From Benincasa hispida (Eukaryota; Streptophyta; Magnoliopsida; Cucurbitales; Cucurbitaceae): a DNA stretch of 64,000 bases. The translations under genes and the position numbers were made by a program. Under the pieces are notes generated by a model. That model was not told where the DNA came from. It did no database searches and saw only the letters and a list, made by a program, of their open reading frames with translations. Location: the NCBI RefSeq assembly GCF_009727055.1, contig NC_052357.1:4763564-4827563 (forward strand), given 5' to 3'. The first letter of the stretch is position 1; every line of letters begins with the position of its first letter. Below, piece by piece: positions 53,881-64,000 of this stretch.

Positions 53881-56158
53881 ATGTAAAAGATTTGCCGACT
53901 TTGTGCCATGTCTTGGTGTTTTTTCCTCTGATTTTGTAGAATATTATGATGATGTATTATGTTGGTTTGGGTTGCAGTCGCAACTTTTGGTTAGCTATTA
54001 TTTAATAATGTGTATTATTTTCCCCCTCAAGCTTTCCGGGTTCGTATTTGGCGTTCAGGACTGAGATTCTTATATTCCCTTATTTAATCTTACAATATCT
54101 GTGCAATAAGATGGATCCGAGTTTGTTTTTGGCCGTTTCTTTTGTCTAATAACCTTTATGTTTTAGTTTAGTAGTTCCTTCATCTTTCTCCCCGTAGATA
54201 GAGACAGAAATGAAAGTAATATGAAAGTAAAAGACAAATGAAAGTAATATGAAATTGGGAAGATGAATTTCCGTTCTCTTTGTTTTTGTTTTTATGGTAG
54301 AAACTAGGGTGGGATCAATTCCCTATCGTAAGAGAATTGAATTCTCTTTTCCACACTTTTAAAGAAAATATGCTCTCCGTCTTCAATTATACCATTAGAT
54401 AAATTAAAGTAATGTTTCCAGGTGTGCGTGTCCCCAGCTATGTAAATTTCTCTTGCCCTTTTTATGGTAGGCTTCTAGATTATTACTATTATTATTTAAT
54501 ATATGTGATGTAAAACCAAAAATTTAATATTTTGAATCAATGAATCTCTCCTCAAAATGAGGGAAGAGATTTTATTTATAGAGAAAGATTAAGTTTGTTC
54601 AAAACTAACAAACTAACTAAAGCTAATTAAAGAAGTAAACCTCCTAGTTACATCAAATCCTAACAAACTAACTATAGTTAAAGTCAAAACTCAAATCTTA
54701 ATAAATTAACTATAGTTAAAGTCAAAACTAACGAACTACGGACTAATCTAATTCATTTAGATCAAACTTTAGGGATAAAATGGTTTGAAACACACAGACC
54801 CAAATGCTGTCTAAGCTAAACTTCATGAATAAAAATGTATTTTTCCTATTTACAACTATACTATTAATTTTAGTTTTAAAAATGTCTAAATAGCCTTTGA
54901 ATTTTAGATCTCTTTTAGTAATCATTTGGTTCTTTTTATTTTTTTATTTAAATTAAGTCTATAGACATTACTTGTATTTCTAAATTTCTTCCTTATCTAT
55001 TTTTTATCAATGGTTTAAAAAATCAAACTAAAATTTAAAAACTAAAAAAGGTAAATTTTATTTATTTTTTTGTTTTTTGAATTTGATTAAGAACTCGATC
55101 ATTGTACTTGATAAAAATGTACTCGATTAAGAAATTGAGAGGAAATAGACTTAATTTTTAAAAATAAAAAACAAAAAAGAGAAATGAAACGAGGCCTTAA
55201 TTTAATTTAATTTTTTTTGCATGTTTTAGACATTTAAGTATGTATGTATGTATGTATATATGTATCTTTAAATACTTAGAATTTATGATCAAATAGTTAC
55301 CAAGTTGATAAACTTTAAAAAATGTATTTTGGCGAGTAATTAGTACTCTTTCGTCTCCTTCATCTATTTAATTAAAACTCCTCATCTTCTCTCATCTCTT
55401 TCTTTCACCCTATTTTCAAAGATATAAAGTTGAGATTTGTCCACACAACCAGAAAATAAAGTTGAGGCTTGTCCACATGACCAATTTTTATTTATGAAGT
55501 ATGATAGTTGCTTGTGATACGTGAGTTCTTTAAAGGCACTAATCGTATTGGAATATGCATCACAAAATAAGCAACTTAATTATTCAACCAAATGTACTAA
55601 AAAAAAAAAAAACTATTCAACCAATTTGTTGAAGAAGGATGCTAGGGTGGAAGTTGTGATTTAATTAGGATGGGTGAATGAGAAAGAAGGATAGGCTCTT
55701 AATTTGGTAAATAGCCAAGCAGGAGACAAACTAGTGATACATGGAATTAAACCAACCAAAAATGAGGTGATGATAAGTTGCATTAATTGCACATGGAGAA
55801 AACCAAATTCCACAATTTATTTATTATATTGTTAACACAACCGTTATAGAGATGTGAGAACAAACTTTTGATCTCAAAGGAATGTATATATGATTATTTA
55901 TTTTAAAATAGAACCTGGATCGTTGGAATCTTTTTAGGTTTCATATTCTCAATTGTATACATAATTTTTTCTTTTACGTCAAAAATAAATATACGAAGAT
56001 TTGAACTTCGATTTCAAATGAATAAATCTATACTAGTTAGGACTATGGTCAGTCTTCCAAAGAAACGTATATACATGATTTAACATAATTTGTAGCAAGT
56101 CAATAATTGGACCACTAGTATATTTTATACTCAGATTGAAAAGTGTCCTTTGCATCAT
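53881..56158. other. VHA-A 3' UTR and spacer
   Basis: The 3' UTR follows the TAG at 53878-53880; CAATAAGATGG near 54103 is a possible poly(A) signal. The rest is AT-rich spacer with a (TATG)n repeat at 55238-55263. No gene was recognised. Confidence 0.5.
55238..55263. repeat. (TATG)n microsatellite
   Basis: A short run of about five TATG units lies in the spacer downstream of VHA-A. Confidence 0.85.
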
Positions 56159-56161
56159 TTA

Positions 56162-57293
56162 GGAGATGTTTGATAAATGGGTATAAGTTATTGAGTTGGG
56201 TGGGTATTTATTATCCATTGGGTTATTAAAACCCTTTTTTACCCACTCAAAACTCCCATTTTTATCCCCTCAAAACTAACCCTAAAAATCAATATACTTT
56301 CATTAACCTATGGGTTATTAAAACCTATTTTTTATCCACTCAAAACTCCCATTTTTTATCCCTCAAAACTAACCCTAAAAATCAATATATTTTCATTTCT
56401 TTCTCTCTTCTTTGGGTTTTTTTCGATGTTTTTTCTTCCCTACTTCCGCTGCCAAAGCCTTACTTACTAGACGTCATAGGGGGAGAGAGAGAGAAAGTCC
56501 TCCTTCTCACTCGACTTGCGCGAGTCACTGTCTTGCTGTTTGGATCCAGATCTGATTTTTTTTTTTATTATTTTATTTTTTTTTATTTTTATTATTATCT
56601 TCAAACCTTTGGATTCTATTTTCATTTCTTTCTCTCTTCTCTCATCTTTACTGTTTAGATCCCCAAATATACTATTCATATTATATAAAAATAAACGGTA
56701 TGATATGTGAAATAATAAAGTTAAGTTAGCAAGATTCAATATATATACATACAATATACTAATTAGTAATTAGGATAATTACCTTCAATATATATACATA
56801 CAATATACAATATACCAATTAATTGAGTAGCAATATGAAATATATTTTGTTGATATGTTTTATCGATTGAAGAGAATTATAATTATTACCGTTTTTGAAA
56901 AGAATATATGAAAAATAATATATTTTGTTCCACAAATTGAGAAAAAAAATTGAGATTGTCCAATTTATGTCATAAATGATTTGAGAAAATACGTGTATAT
57001 TTGAAAATTAATCAACAATAGCAAAACATAAAACTAAAAAAAATAAAAGAATGAAATAAAAAAACAAACAGAAAAAAATAAAACTAATCTCATTCACAAA
57101 AAAACTGCATTAGATCCTTTAATTCAACTCAACTCAACTCTACACAACAAACATAGACAATAATTACCAACTCAACTCAACTTTGTAAACAAACACAGAC
57201 AATTTAACTCCCCAGATAATTTAACTTTCTAGATAATAATTACCAACTCAACTCAACTCAACCCTCTACTTTTATCACATACCAAACACACCC
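56162..57293. mobile_element. PIF/Harbinger-type MITE
   Basis: This 1,132-bp element has ends GGAGATGTTTGATA and (reverse complement of the right end) GGGTGTGTTTGGTA, with further similarity inward (GAGTTGGGTGGG and GGGTTGAGTTGAG). It is flanked by the 3-bp repeat TTA (56159-56161 and 57294-57296), the usual Harbinger target. It has no transposase. Two copies of an 86-bp unit lie near its left end. Confidence 0.75.
56219..56397. repeat. Tandem repeat of about 90 bp in the Harbinger-type MITE
   Basis: Copies begin GGGTTATTAAAACC at 56220 and 56312 and end near TCAATATA(C/T)TTTCATT. They differ at a few positions only. Confidence 0.88.
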
Positions 57294-57296
57294 TTA

Positions 57297-59342
57297 GTGA
57301 CATAGATAAAGATAATATTATAAATGATGAAAGCACTCATTTTAATCTCCTTTCAAATAAAAGTGATGGTTTCTAAAATCTCAAAAGTCAAAAAATATTT
57401 TGAATAATTATTTTAAAAGGTAAAACTATTTAAAATATTTTCAAGTATAGCAAAATGTTACTATCTATCAGTGATAAACTACATAGATATCCAATCTTCA
57501 AAACTGATAGATATTAATAATTAACTATAAATAATAATTATTGATTAAATATTAGTTCATTTAATAGTTAATCATAAAAATTATTGATTAAGTACTAGTT
57601 AAAAACAATTAATCAGTGTTGTCTTTGTAATTAATTTATGTCATAAATTTAGATTCTCACCTTAGTTATTGCTGAATTAGGAAAGAATGACGTGTGTTGG
57701 TTAGTGACTTTTTTGAAAAAGAGTACAAAGATGAGTTAAACTTGAGTCCAGCCAATTAAAAGTATGAACTAACATTAGTATTTAACTTTGATATAGGAGT
57801 CAATCGACATCCAATCGTTTGGATGAATGTCATGTCATATATATAATTTTATCAATAAAATTTATAAATCTTCACAAGTGATTCAATTTAGATTATCAAA
57901 ATATAGTTTTTTTTTGCCATGCACCAATTTTAATAGTCCATATTTGAAAAAGTTTACATAGGTGTAAGAATTTATGCATGAATGGTTTTCAACAATAAAT
58001 TTTATAAATGCCTTAATTGATTCATTTACGACAATTGAGGAGTTTAATTGATATAATTATTAGTCTTGCACGATGATTTTTTAAAATAAATTTAGAAGAG
58101 TGTAAATTGATACAATTATAAAATTAATGTTTTGATTGATTCAATTTACAAAGTTTTAAGAGTATAATTGATTTTTGGTTTCCAAAATTTAGAGTTGTTG
58201 TCTACTTAGTCCCCGAAATTTCAAAACAAGTACTTTGGTCCATCAGATTTGGAGAGTAGTTTTAATGAACATAAACTTAAACTTGGCCTTTAGATGACGG
58301 ACGGAAAAATGATTTGGCATAAAAGAGTGACAATTTTTGCTTGTTTTTACTTCAGCTGAGGTTATGTGGCTTTGTTTTATTATTACTATTTTTCCCCTTC
58401 CCCTCCACCCTCCTCCACTAGTCTCTCGGAAAAAAAGTTGAAAAAAATTGTTTGGTCGTTGTCAGAGATTAGATTTCGTTGACTTTGACGTCTCACTCTC
58501 CCACGATCGTTGTGCAACCCATCCAATTCCTAGATCTGCTCATTCCCTTTGTGAAATTTCTCTTTACTGTAATTTTTAAGGTCTACCTAGAAAAATCGTC
58601 AGAAATAACCTAAAAACTCTTCATTTTTCACAACAAACCAAAATTGTTGTCATATGTGGTCATGGAAACTACCTCATCTTATTCAATTTTTATGTTAATT
58701 TGAAACATCTAAATCATCTAATGAATGAAAAATTGTAAAAACTAACACGCTTTATTTTTCAAATTTAAAAAATAACACGCTTTTTGAATATTCGTTAGAT
58801 TAGTTTTTCTCGAACCTTCTCAGACGAGATTGGATCTGAGATTATATTGGCTTTTTGAATGTTTAAATATCAAATTTGATTGAGGGGAAAGCAATTTTAC
58901 GAATATGCCCTCAGTAATAAAAATATTATTATATTATCCCATTTTTTTGAGAAACCTAACAATTGACTTGCTAAGTTTCTTAAACAAGTTACCCCAAAAT
59001 TTTTCCTAGTATTTAGCAGTCCTCAAATCCTCACATCTCATCTCTTTACATACAATCAAGAAAAACAAGGTATATATATCGATATTGTCTTTTGTAAATA
59101 TATTTTAGTTGTTATTTGCATGTTGTTGAGTACAATAATTTATGTTTTTGTGGTTGTTTACATAATCTTAGTGGAAATTCAATAATCTCAACCATGATTA
59201 AGTATATTTACCCTGAGATTTAGTGTAGGGTTTGAAATCTCGAGTGAAATATTTATATAGATGCACCGAGATTACGTAGTCTCCCCAAGATTTTGAATGA
59301 TTTTATTAACTTTTTTTGTAAATATGTATGGTTTTTTTCAGG
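57297..59342. other. AT-rich spacer before the MULE relic
   Basis: About 2 kb without recognisable genes. Part of it (possibly from about 58165 or 58880 on) may be the 5' flank and inverted repeat of the Mutator-like element whose coding starts at 59343, but no end could be fixed. Confidence 0.45.
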
Positions 59343-60474
59343 GATGCCTCGTATATTTGTTTGTCTTGGGGGTCAATGGAAAGAAGATAAGAAAGAATAT
59401 GTAAGGGATTAGTTGAAACGATTGATTGTCGATGTTGAAATAAAGTATGAGGAGTTTTTATGGAAAATATATAATATCAGTGGGATAAATTTTGTGGAGT
59501 TTGAATTGGTTATAAGGTGTTTGTATAATGCTAGGTTGAATGTATCTGCCTTTATGATCAATAATCAAGAAGATCTTCATTTCTTCTTAATTGGTGATGA
59601 TGTGTCTCAAGTGGCTCTTTTATCATCGAAGTTACCAGTAGTAGTCCATAAATCTAGGAGAATGCACCGTCATATCTAGTTCAAATGGCCCAAAATGTTC
59701 CATCGTTCACGTTTGAACTTGAGTTTATTCCTGAATACAATATGGATTTCAATGAGGTGCGATCATTAAATCCATTGAATAATAATGTATGTACGTTAGA
59801 TTTTGGAGACAATACGGATGGGTTGTTCAACATGGAATATGTGACCTATCTCAGGTTGGTGTTAACAATGAGTCTATATATAAAGTGGACATGTCGGTGG
59901 ATTCTGATGTCGACATTAATGTGAAGGATATAGATATATCTGAGGTGGTTGTTAATGCTGATAATGTGGACTTGATGAATGACCAAAACCCGATGACCAC
60001 AAAGGTAGAATCAATGTTGAATGTATAATCAAGTGTTGACAGAGGACCGTTTGGTGATAGTAACCTGACGACTGACAGTGAGCAGTATATGGATTCAATA
60101 GCAAGTGGTGAAGCCTGTGTCAGTCGTAACAAGAGGAAGCATATTGAAAAATTAATGGCGAGCACCATCTTCGTCTCATCTGAGTCTACTATAGAAGATG
60201 TCCAGGTTGGTAATATGTTTTTAGGTAGAAAAAGATTTGGCTAAAAAAATGTTTGTCTTTGCCATCAGGAAGAATTTCCAGTATCATGTTAATAGATCTA
60301 TTAAGAAGTTATATATTATAAGATGCTTAGAATCAACTATCCAATGGAAGGCCAAGGCCATTAAAAAGAAAGGTTTTGAAATGTTAAAAATGACTAAATA
60401 TGTTAGCACCCACATATGCTAGAAGATATTGAGAAAACATGATCATAAACAAGCTAAGAATTGGGTTATAGCTG

Positions 60475-61249
60475 TCATACCCCGCCCCCAGACCACCATC
60501 TCAGCCTGGAAGAAGGATGCGACTGTAGCAGTTATCAACCCTTGATGACACTTACTACTTATAGATTCCTTGCGGAATAACTCTGATACCATATTATAAC
60601 TTATACACAGCGGAATGATTAAGTCAAAGAGATAAATTATAACGGATTAAGTAGGCCCATCTTTTATTACGATAGTGAAATAACGTTTATACAACTTAAG
60701 GACTTAACAACAAAGTTTACAACAACAACCGTAAAAACTCTCTGGAAGTGTAATTGGGGCACGTGGCAGACCTTGACCTTAGCAGCACCTTGGAACTCCT
60801 CATCTTCCACTACCTGGGGGGGGGGGGATTAAGAAAACATTTTGAAGAGTGTGAGCTACTAAGCCTAGTGAGGGGTTCTTTTTAAGATGAAAATCATTTT
60901 AAAAATCATCATTTTAGGAAACCAATCACATGTTGGCACTCACACTGAAGTCAAGTGCAATCAATGGCATAATCACGCAGCTACTAATTTGTATTCCAAC
61001 ATCAACACATAGCAAGCATATCCTATCATCAAACATTACAATCACCTATGGAAACCTTCCTATGACCCCAATTCCCGCCAATGTGCACATCGACTATTTT
61101 ATTTATCCCGNTTAAGAAAACATTTTGAAGAGTGTGAGCTACTAAGCCCAGTGAGTGGTTCTTTTTAAGATGAAAATCATCATTTTGGGAAACCAATCAC
61201 ATGTTGGCACTCACACTGAATTCAAGTGCAATCAAAGGCATAATCATGC
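60475..61249. mobile_element. LTR-type insertion with a sequence gap, inside the MULE relic
   Basis: The inserted ~775 bp begins TCATACCCCGCCCCC and includes AACTCTGATACCA near 60580-60592, the complement of a TGGTATCAGAG primer-binding sequence. It is flanked by AGCTG on both sides (60470-60474 and 61250-61254), a possible target duplication. A single N sits at 61111, with two near-copies of one ~140-bp segment around it (60829-60982 and 61112-61253). It is probably an LTR-retrotransposon fragment, and its true structure is uncertain because of the gap. Confidence 0.55.
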
Positions 61250-61557
61250 AGCTGAACTAATTAAGTCGAAATACCAGGATATTAGTCTGGTTATAGATCG
61301 AAGGAAATCATTCAAGACTTTCGCAAGGAGTATGAGGTGGACATTAGTTATGAGAGGGCGAACAGGCCAGAGAAGCTGTGTTGTCCTTAACGAGAGGGTC
61401 CCCTAGAGAGTCATTTTGTTTGTTACCACAGTATGGGAAAGCATTGAAGATTTTCAATCCTAGTACCCAATATGAGTTGGAGACTGATCCTAATGGGTAT
61501 TTTAAGTACGTGTATATGACATGTGTGAAGGGATCGGATCCCGCAGTGAAAGCGTTT

Positions 61558-63464
61558 TGTTAGAACGCCTTGCATCCCGCAAATCGATTTTACATTAAAC
61601 AAAATTATTATACAAAACAGAATATATAAACATGAAAATTAGCATGCTATTAGGGAAAAGATTAGAATGGTTCTTACCTTTGTAGATTCCCCAAGTGCCA
61701 CAAACAATCCTCTTCAAGGTTCAAACGAACGTATCTCCAAACAGTCTTGATCACAAATGACTCCTTGAGCAATCTCGAACACTACCCCGAGAGTTATCTC
61801 GTTATTTTTTGGGATTCCAATAGAGGGATAGGTGGTATCCAACTATTGGTAAAGGGAGAGGAGAATAAGATTTTGGAGAGTAGAGAGGGAAATTCTACAC
61901 AATAACACTAGGAAGTTGTGTATTGTCAGAGTTTCTCTGTATTGAGAAATGTGTATTCAGTGCATTCCCAAAGGGTCATGGGAGGTCTTTATATAGAGAA
62001 GGGTCAAACCCCTTTAACAGTATATTTTCCTTTTCTATAATTAATTAAATAATGCTTATTTAAACAATTGTCCCAATTAAATATCACTTATTTAATTTGC
62101 ATGATTAAACAATACTTACTTAATTTGCACAATTAAATAACACTTATTTAATTTTAATTTGCACAATAATTAAATAACTAGCATACTATAAACTTAATTT
62201 AATGTATACATTTAATTATCACATATATCCCATGTATATGTGCAAAACCTCTCTATTAATTAATTCTTTGTGAATCTAATTAACTTGAATTAATTAATTT
62301 GAATCTTATTCAAATATTGTTCTCCAATTTAATTATAGATCATATCTATAATTAATTATATATTAATCTCATTAATATATAGTTCCTCAAATTAATTTGA
62401 ACAATTCAAATTATCCCTTTTAAGTATCCTCTAGTGAGCTAATAAGAAGACCTGGTAGACCAGAAGTTCCAACGATATGAGATTAATTGGTTAAACTCAT
62501 TAACCAAGTTAAGCAATATTCGTTAACTGTAGGTACACTCCACTAAAGACCCACAACTGCATTCTTCTTACTCAGATATATTTCTGTGTCCACGGATATA
62601 GATCAATACCAACAAGTTAGTCCTTCACGAGTGTTCGTAACTCTAACTGGGTTAAATTACCATTTTACCCTTGGGTTACCTCTAGCTCTTTAAGTACTAG
62701 TGCTCCTTTAATGAACAACTTGTTTATGGTCCAACCGACAAACAGAAACTCCTCATGGGCCAATGAGAGGGTAGAGTCCTTTGTTCAAGTCTGAGAGACA
62801 CCACGTAAGAGAACACTCATATACTTATCCTCAAGGAGGGAAGAAGTGAATTTCATCTTGTATTATTATGTTCCCAGCTCCGCACTCTCTCGTCCCCAAA
62901 ATGGTAGGCATATTGGATCGGCGAACTGGCCACCCTCACCCATGCAAATCAAAGGATAATCCCTCATGAACATGAGTTCATAATATACTCAGGATTAAGA
63001 CTAAGTCTCCTAGTTCATTTTATTGAAAGAGAAATCTAACCAGTGAACGGTGTTACATCTAGTGGTTACTATTTCGCGGTCCAGTTTTATGCAAACTCAT
63101 TGCATAGGATATCCTCACTCGCTCGCGTGTCACCTACACAAATGCGTTGGATCATTATGTTTGTATCAAATACAAAGTGGACTGTATCCATAGTGTTACC
63201 AGGATAAGGTATCCAACCTTATCCCTATACTATAGACCCTTTAGGTTGTATCTTGAACATTGATCCCCGTATGTCTTCATATACAGTTCAAGACTCATAA
63301 GACAGCCTTGGATGTTAGTTTATTAGATTTAAAGTTATTAAGAAAAAAAAATAGACAACAATATAAACAATAACATTTATTGATTTAACACCCATAACTC
63401 TTTATTGATGATGGTCATTTAATAAAATTTATTATTTATGAGTTTTAGGGCGTAAAACCCAACA
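61558..63464 (-). mobile_element. Solo LTR F inside the MULE relic
   Basis: A 1,907-bp block runs TGTTAGAACGCC...GTAAAACCCAACA on the plus strand, with the same ends as solo LTR D (TGTTAG...CCCAACA) and matching internal landmarks (CACCCATGCAAATC, CCAGGATAAGGTATCC). Orientation is minus. The flanks CGTTT and ACTAG do not match, so no target duplication is seen. Confidence 0.8.
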
Positions 63465-63717
63465 ACTAGGGGCTACGGTCATAGGTTTTCTTAACTGTAT
63501 TAGGCTAGTAATTGTGGTTGATGTTGCACACATGAAGAAGAAGTATAAGGGTATTATGCTCGTAGCGATGTCAATTGATGCTAATAAGTAAATATACCCG
63601 CTTCCTTTTAGTTTGGGTTATAAGAAAAATGATGATTCATGGATGTGGTTCATAAGAAGGTTACAAGCAACTGTTGGTGTGGTTAATGGGCTATTGTTTG
63701 TATTTGATCGACACAAA

Positions 63718-64000
63718 TGTTGGGGTTGATGGTCTAAATCTCGTGGGGTTTAGTAGTTTGTAAACATGTGTATGAACAAACATTTGTGATGTAATGATAT
63801 AAGATATTTTCTTCACTATTATCTATGAAATATGAGATATTTTAGTTGCATTAACCACAAACTAATAAACTAAGATCCCTGGTTATCGTTGTAACTTAAG
63901 TATGTATGTAATGGCATACAAGTGGATCGTGCTTTAAGTGATAACCTAAATGGTCTGTAGTATATGGATAAAGGAGGGAAATCTTATCTTGTTGACACTA
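63718..64000 (+). mobile_element. LTR H, start only (cut by the window end)
   Basis: From 63718 (TGTTGGGGTTGATGGTC) the sequence follows the reverse complement of the outer end of the element A LTR (TGTTGGG...TAAATCTCGTGGG...GTTTGTAA). It interrupts the MULE frame right after VFDRHK. The rest lies beyond the window. Confidence 0.78.

Larger units (their letters stand above)
59343..63717 (+). pseudogene. Mutator-like (MuDR) transposase relic, interrupted by three insertions
   Basis: The reading begins MPRIFVCLGGQWKEDKKEYV (59343) and is stopped by TAG at 59410. It continues with YEEFLWKIYNISGI and EDLHFFLI, then acidic linker pieces. From about 60200 come VGNMFLGRK and the MuDR DNA-binding block (FAIRKNFQYHVNRS, KYVSTHIC). 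After an insertion it resumes at 61255 (ELIKSKYQDISLV, SFCLLPQYGKALKIFNPSTQ, FKYVYMTCV). After solo LTR F it holds the first catalytic Asp (IVVDVAHMKKKYKGI, codon ~63520-63522), YPLPFSLGY and the second (VFDRHK, codon 63706-63708), where LTR H cuts it. Several stops and frameshifts make it inactive. Confidence 0.83.

Noticed and set aside
56467..56754. Lys-rich minus-strand frame of 95 codons
   Set aside because: It is a by-product of T-rich tracts inside the Harbinger-type MITE.

Overview
This window is plant nuclear DNA. Coding sequence is split by many GT-AG introns, intergenic DNA is AT-rich, and about two thirds of the sequence is retrotransposons and their remains. The two large genes read as dicot housekeeping genes. 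A cucurbit is plausible but cannot be shown from the sequence alone.

Layout. (1) 1-303, minus strand: the 5' end of a small conserved plant gene (DUF3820-like), cut by the window edge. (2) About 670-28980: a deeply nested block. The outermost layer is a small Mutator-like element (terminal inverted repeats at 670-718 and 28931-28980, only about 0.72 kb of its own DNA). Inside it sits a minus-strand Ty1/copia element, here called A (1152-28739). A was then hit by solo LTR B (2869-4930), solo LTR E (6627-8318), full-length plus-strand copia element C (11165-20738), solo LTR D (22101-24102) and an LTR-like insert I2 (24880-26579). C itself carries a hAT-type MITE in its gag region (14739-15206). 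Most layers show their own target-site duplications, so the order of events can be read directly. (3) 28981-31236: AT-rich spacer. (4) 31237-31576: a hAT-type MITE with a perfect 8-bp target duplication just upstream of the next gene. (5) 31723-40222, plus strand: a 14-exon gene for a predicted 731-residue plastid-targeted DUF3754 (TMEM143-like) membrane protein. (6) 41308-46821: a complete but decayed minus-strand copia element, G, with target duplication TTAAC. (7) 48384-53880, plus strand: VHA-A, the catalytic A subunit of the vacuolar H+-ATPase, with 19 coding exons and 623 residues, apparently intact. (8) 56162-57293: a PIF/Harbinger-type MITE. (9) 59343-63717: a broken Mutator-like transposase relic interrupted by an LTR-type insertion that holds a single N and a duplicated segment (60475-61249), a solo LTR F (61558-63464) and the start of another LTR, H (63718 to the window end).

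The three cellular genes have no visible functional link; they are ordinary neighbours in a repeat-rich stretch. The biological interest is in the nesting record: related copia LTRs repeatedly landed in one another, and nearly all later insertions survive only as solo LTRs, which indicates frequent unequal or intra-element recombination. I found no tRNA or rRNA gene, no CRISPR array, and no convincing new enzymatic system.
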